Made by a program: the position numbers and the translations under genes
Shown: positions 6,655 through 7,334 of the stretch, piece after piece
How the letters are laid out: the number at the start of each line of letters is the position of its first letter
How positions within the stretch are numbered: the stretch's first letter is position 1
Notes under the pieces: generated by a model
Seen by the model: only the letters and a program-made list of their open reading frames with translations
The model's database searches: none
What the model was told of the DNA's origin: nothing
From: JANXLO01 sp038231295
GTDB taxonomy: Bacteria; Armatimonadota; Chthonomonadetes; Chthonomonadales; Chthonomonadaceae
Length of the DNA: 7,334 nt
Reading direction: 5' to 3'
Assembly (NCBI GenBank): GCA_038231295.1
Contig: JBBRLP010000183.1
Location: 1-7,334, forward strand

Positions 6655-6686
6655 CTTCGCCCGGCGAGCCTTCGGATGAAACGGCC

Positions 6687-6764
6687 TCACCTTGCCGCGG
6701 CTGCGATGTCGGTAAGGCGCATGTCATGTTTGGGGTATTTGTCCACCTGGCCGGTAAGAAACTC
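6687..6764 (-). pseudogene. Gene-tail remnant, 25 codons, unrecognised
   Basis: The minus strand reads EFLTGQVDKYPKHDMRLTDIAAAAR followed by TGA; I give the segments FLTGQVDKYPKH and DMRLTDIA as its key parts. It looks like the real C-terminal end of a protein rather than chance sequence: balanced charged residues and GC-rich codons like the neighbouring genes. The frame is closed at its upstream end by TAA inside the TTA target site of the MITE, and this stop would be there even with the element removed. The rest of the gene is therefore gone, not merely interrupted. I do not recognise the family. Confidence 0.35.
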
Positions 6765-6767
6765 TTA

Positions 6768-6897
6768 GAGCGTCTAGAAAAAGTCAATCCTCACTTCGTG
6801 GAGGTCACCCAATAGGGCGATTTCGTGCTGTCAAGGTGGCCCAAACGACATCTGGCAAGGCCAACTCAGCCCAACTCAGGACTTTTTCTAGACGCTC
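6768..6897. mobile_element. 130-bp MITE-like element, IS5-type ends
   Basis: GAGCGTCTAGAAAAAGTC at 6768-6785 and its exact reverse complement at 6880-6897 form perfect 18-bp terminal inverted repeats. The element is flanked by TTA at 6765-6767 and again at 6898-6900, a 3-bp target duplication. It has no coding capacity, so it must be moved by a transposase elsewhere. Ends starting GAG and a TNA target resemble the IS1031 group of the IS5 family; this is inferred from pattern only. Inside, CCAACTCAG occurs twice with a 10-bp period (6861-6869, 6871-6879), close to the right end. The element lies 28 bp before the KatG start codon and, if transcribed, would fold into a long stem in the leader. 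Confidence 0.85.
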
Positions 6898-6925
6898 TTA
6901 CGGAAGAAGCAAAGGATCCACAAGA

Positions 6926-7288
6926 ATGAATGACACGAACCTCGACCCTGAACCTGATCCTCAGTCAGATGCAAGCTCGAACAACGCTGCCTCGCACGAC
7001 TTTACTCTGAGCCGACGCGCTCTACTGGTCGGGTTAGGCTCTGTTCTGGCCTCCGGCGCGGCAGCATCCGCCGCTGCCCCCAAGAGCTTATCTGCGTCCG
7101 AGGCTGTCGTTGATACGGGAGCGGCCAAGTGCCCTTTCAGTAGTGGAGCCATGACTCCTATGGCAGGCGGCGGCGCGAGAAACTACGACTGGTGGCCCGA
7201 TCAGTTGCGGTTGAATATTCTTCGTCAACACTCTTCCCTTTCCAATCCGATGGATAAGGAGCCTTTTGCAAAAGTCTTTGAACGTTGA
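6926..7288 (+). pseudogene. katG: Tat-signal catalase-peroxidase, N-terminal fragment
   Basis: The 120-residue product starts with a polar, Asp-rich lead, then a twin-arginine signal (LSRRALLVGLG at about residues 28-38, hydrophobic region to about 50 and a possible AAA cleavage). From about residue 70 it matches the conserved N-terminus of KatG: CPFSSG, then YDWWPDQLRLNILRQHSS, then SNPMD. KatG uses haem to remove hydrogen peroxide and is normally about 720-750 residues, with catalytic Arg, Trp and His downstream; all of these are missing here. The frame ends TGA TAA after FAKVFER, and no frame of the remaining 46 nt continues KatG, so a single frameshift does not explain it. AAAGGA at 6911-6916, 9 nt before ATG, supports the start. 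Bacterial KatG is usually cytoplasmic, and exported forms generally carry Sec signals, so the Tat signal is unusual. Confidence 0.78.
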
Positions 7289-7334
7289 TAAATGAGAGTT
7301 AGCACTCCCTGTCGAATTTGGTTTTGCCGATCAA

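Larger units (their letters stand above)
6365..6686. other. Gene-poor, AT-rich intergenic stretch
   Basis: No convincing gene is present. The G+C content over 6361-6660 is 128 of 300 bases (about 43%), clearly lower than the roughly 55-65% of the neighbouring genes. It contains a near-consensus promoter (6558-6586) and a 12-bp palindrome (6643-6654), annotated separately. A 68-codon open frame from a TTG at 6473 has a good AAAGGGG before it, but its protein is rich in Trp and Tyr, resembles no family I know, and the promoter lies inside it, so I do not call it. Confidence 0.6.

Noticed and set aside
6473..6679. Open frame of 68 codons from a TTG with a good ribosome-site-like sequence
   Set aside because: Unusual amino-acid make-up, no family resemblance, and the strong promoter lies within it.
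7299..7307. TTAGCACTC, identical to one arm of a CIRCE (HrcA) operator
   Set aside because: After a 9-nt spacer the second arm GAGTGCTAA is absent, so it is only a half site and probably chance.
1..7334. CRISPR array, tRNA or rRNA genes
   Set aside because: No regularly spaced repeats and no cloverleaf or conserved rRNA segments were seen on either strand.

Overview
The window looks like chromosomal DNA from a GC-rich (about 60%) environmental bacterium. The gene set combines a DUF951 protein, a Tat-exported Gfo/Idh/MocA-type oxidoreductase, a DUF1501 remnant, an Ig-like/TPR exported protein and a glycine-zipper protein. This mix best suits Armatimonadota; Planctomycetota-like or Chloroflexota-like lineages are alternatives. 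The assignment rests on recognised protein families only, with no marker gene.

Left part (1-3720, minus strand). A three-gene unit reads leftwards from an extended -10 promoter near 3693-3701. First is a 74-aa DUF951 protein, then after 3 nt a 479-aa membrane-anchored protein of unknown function, then after 74 nt a 555-aa exported Ig-like plus TPR protein. The unit closes with a strong intrinsic terminator at 185-229. Beyond it, bases 1-125 hold a run of adjacent hairpins with no gene.

Middle part (3740-5831, plus strand). A divergent promoter drives a Tat-signal Gfo/Idh/MocA oxidoreductase (3815-5149), followed by an intrinsic terminator. A separate glycine-zipper protein gene (5309-5767) follows, with its own hairpin terminator.

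Right part (5834-7334). This is a decayed, recombined stretch. It holds a DUF1501 C-terminal remnant whose homology stops at a 15-nt palindrome, then a gene-poor segment of about 43% GC with a near-consensus sigma70 promoter and a 12-bp palindrome. Next come a 25-codon gene-tail remnant on the minus strand and a clean 130-bp MITE-like element with 18-bp perfect inverted repeats and a TTA target duplication. Last is the N-terminal piece of a catalase-peroxidase (KatG) with a twin-arginine signal, which stops after 120 residues. Two truncated genes, a composition shift and a mobile element within 1.5 kb mark a rearrangement hot spot.

I see no clear new multi-gene system. The least explained items are the DUF951/anchored/TPR operon, the MITE beside the truncated Tat-KatG, and the hairpin cluster at the left edge.
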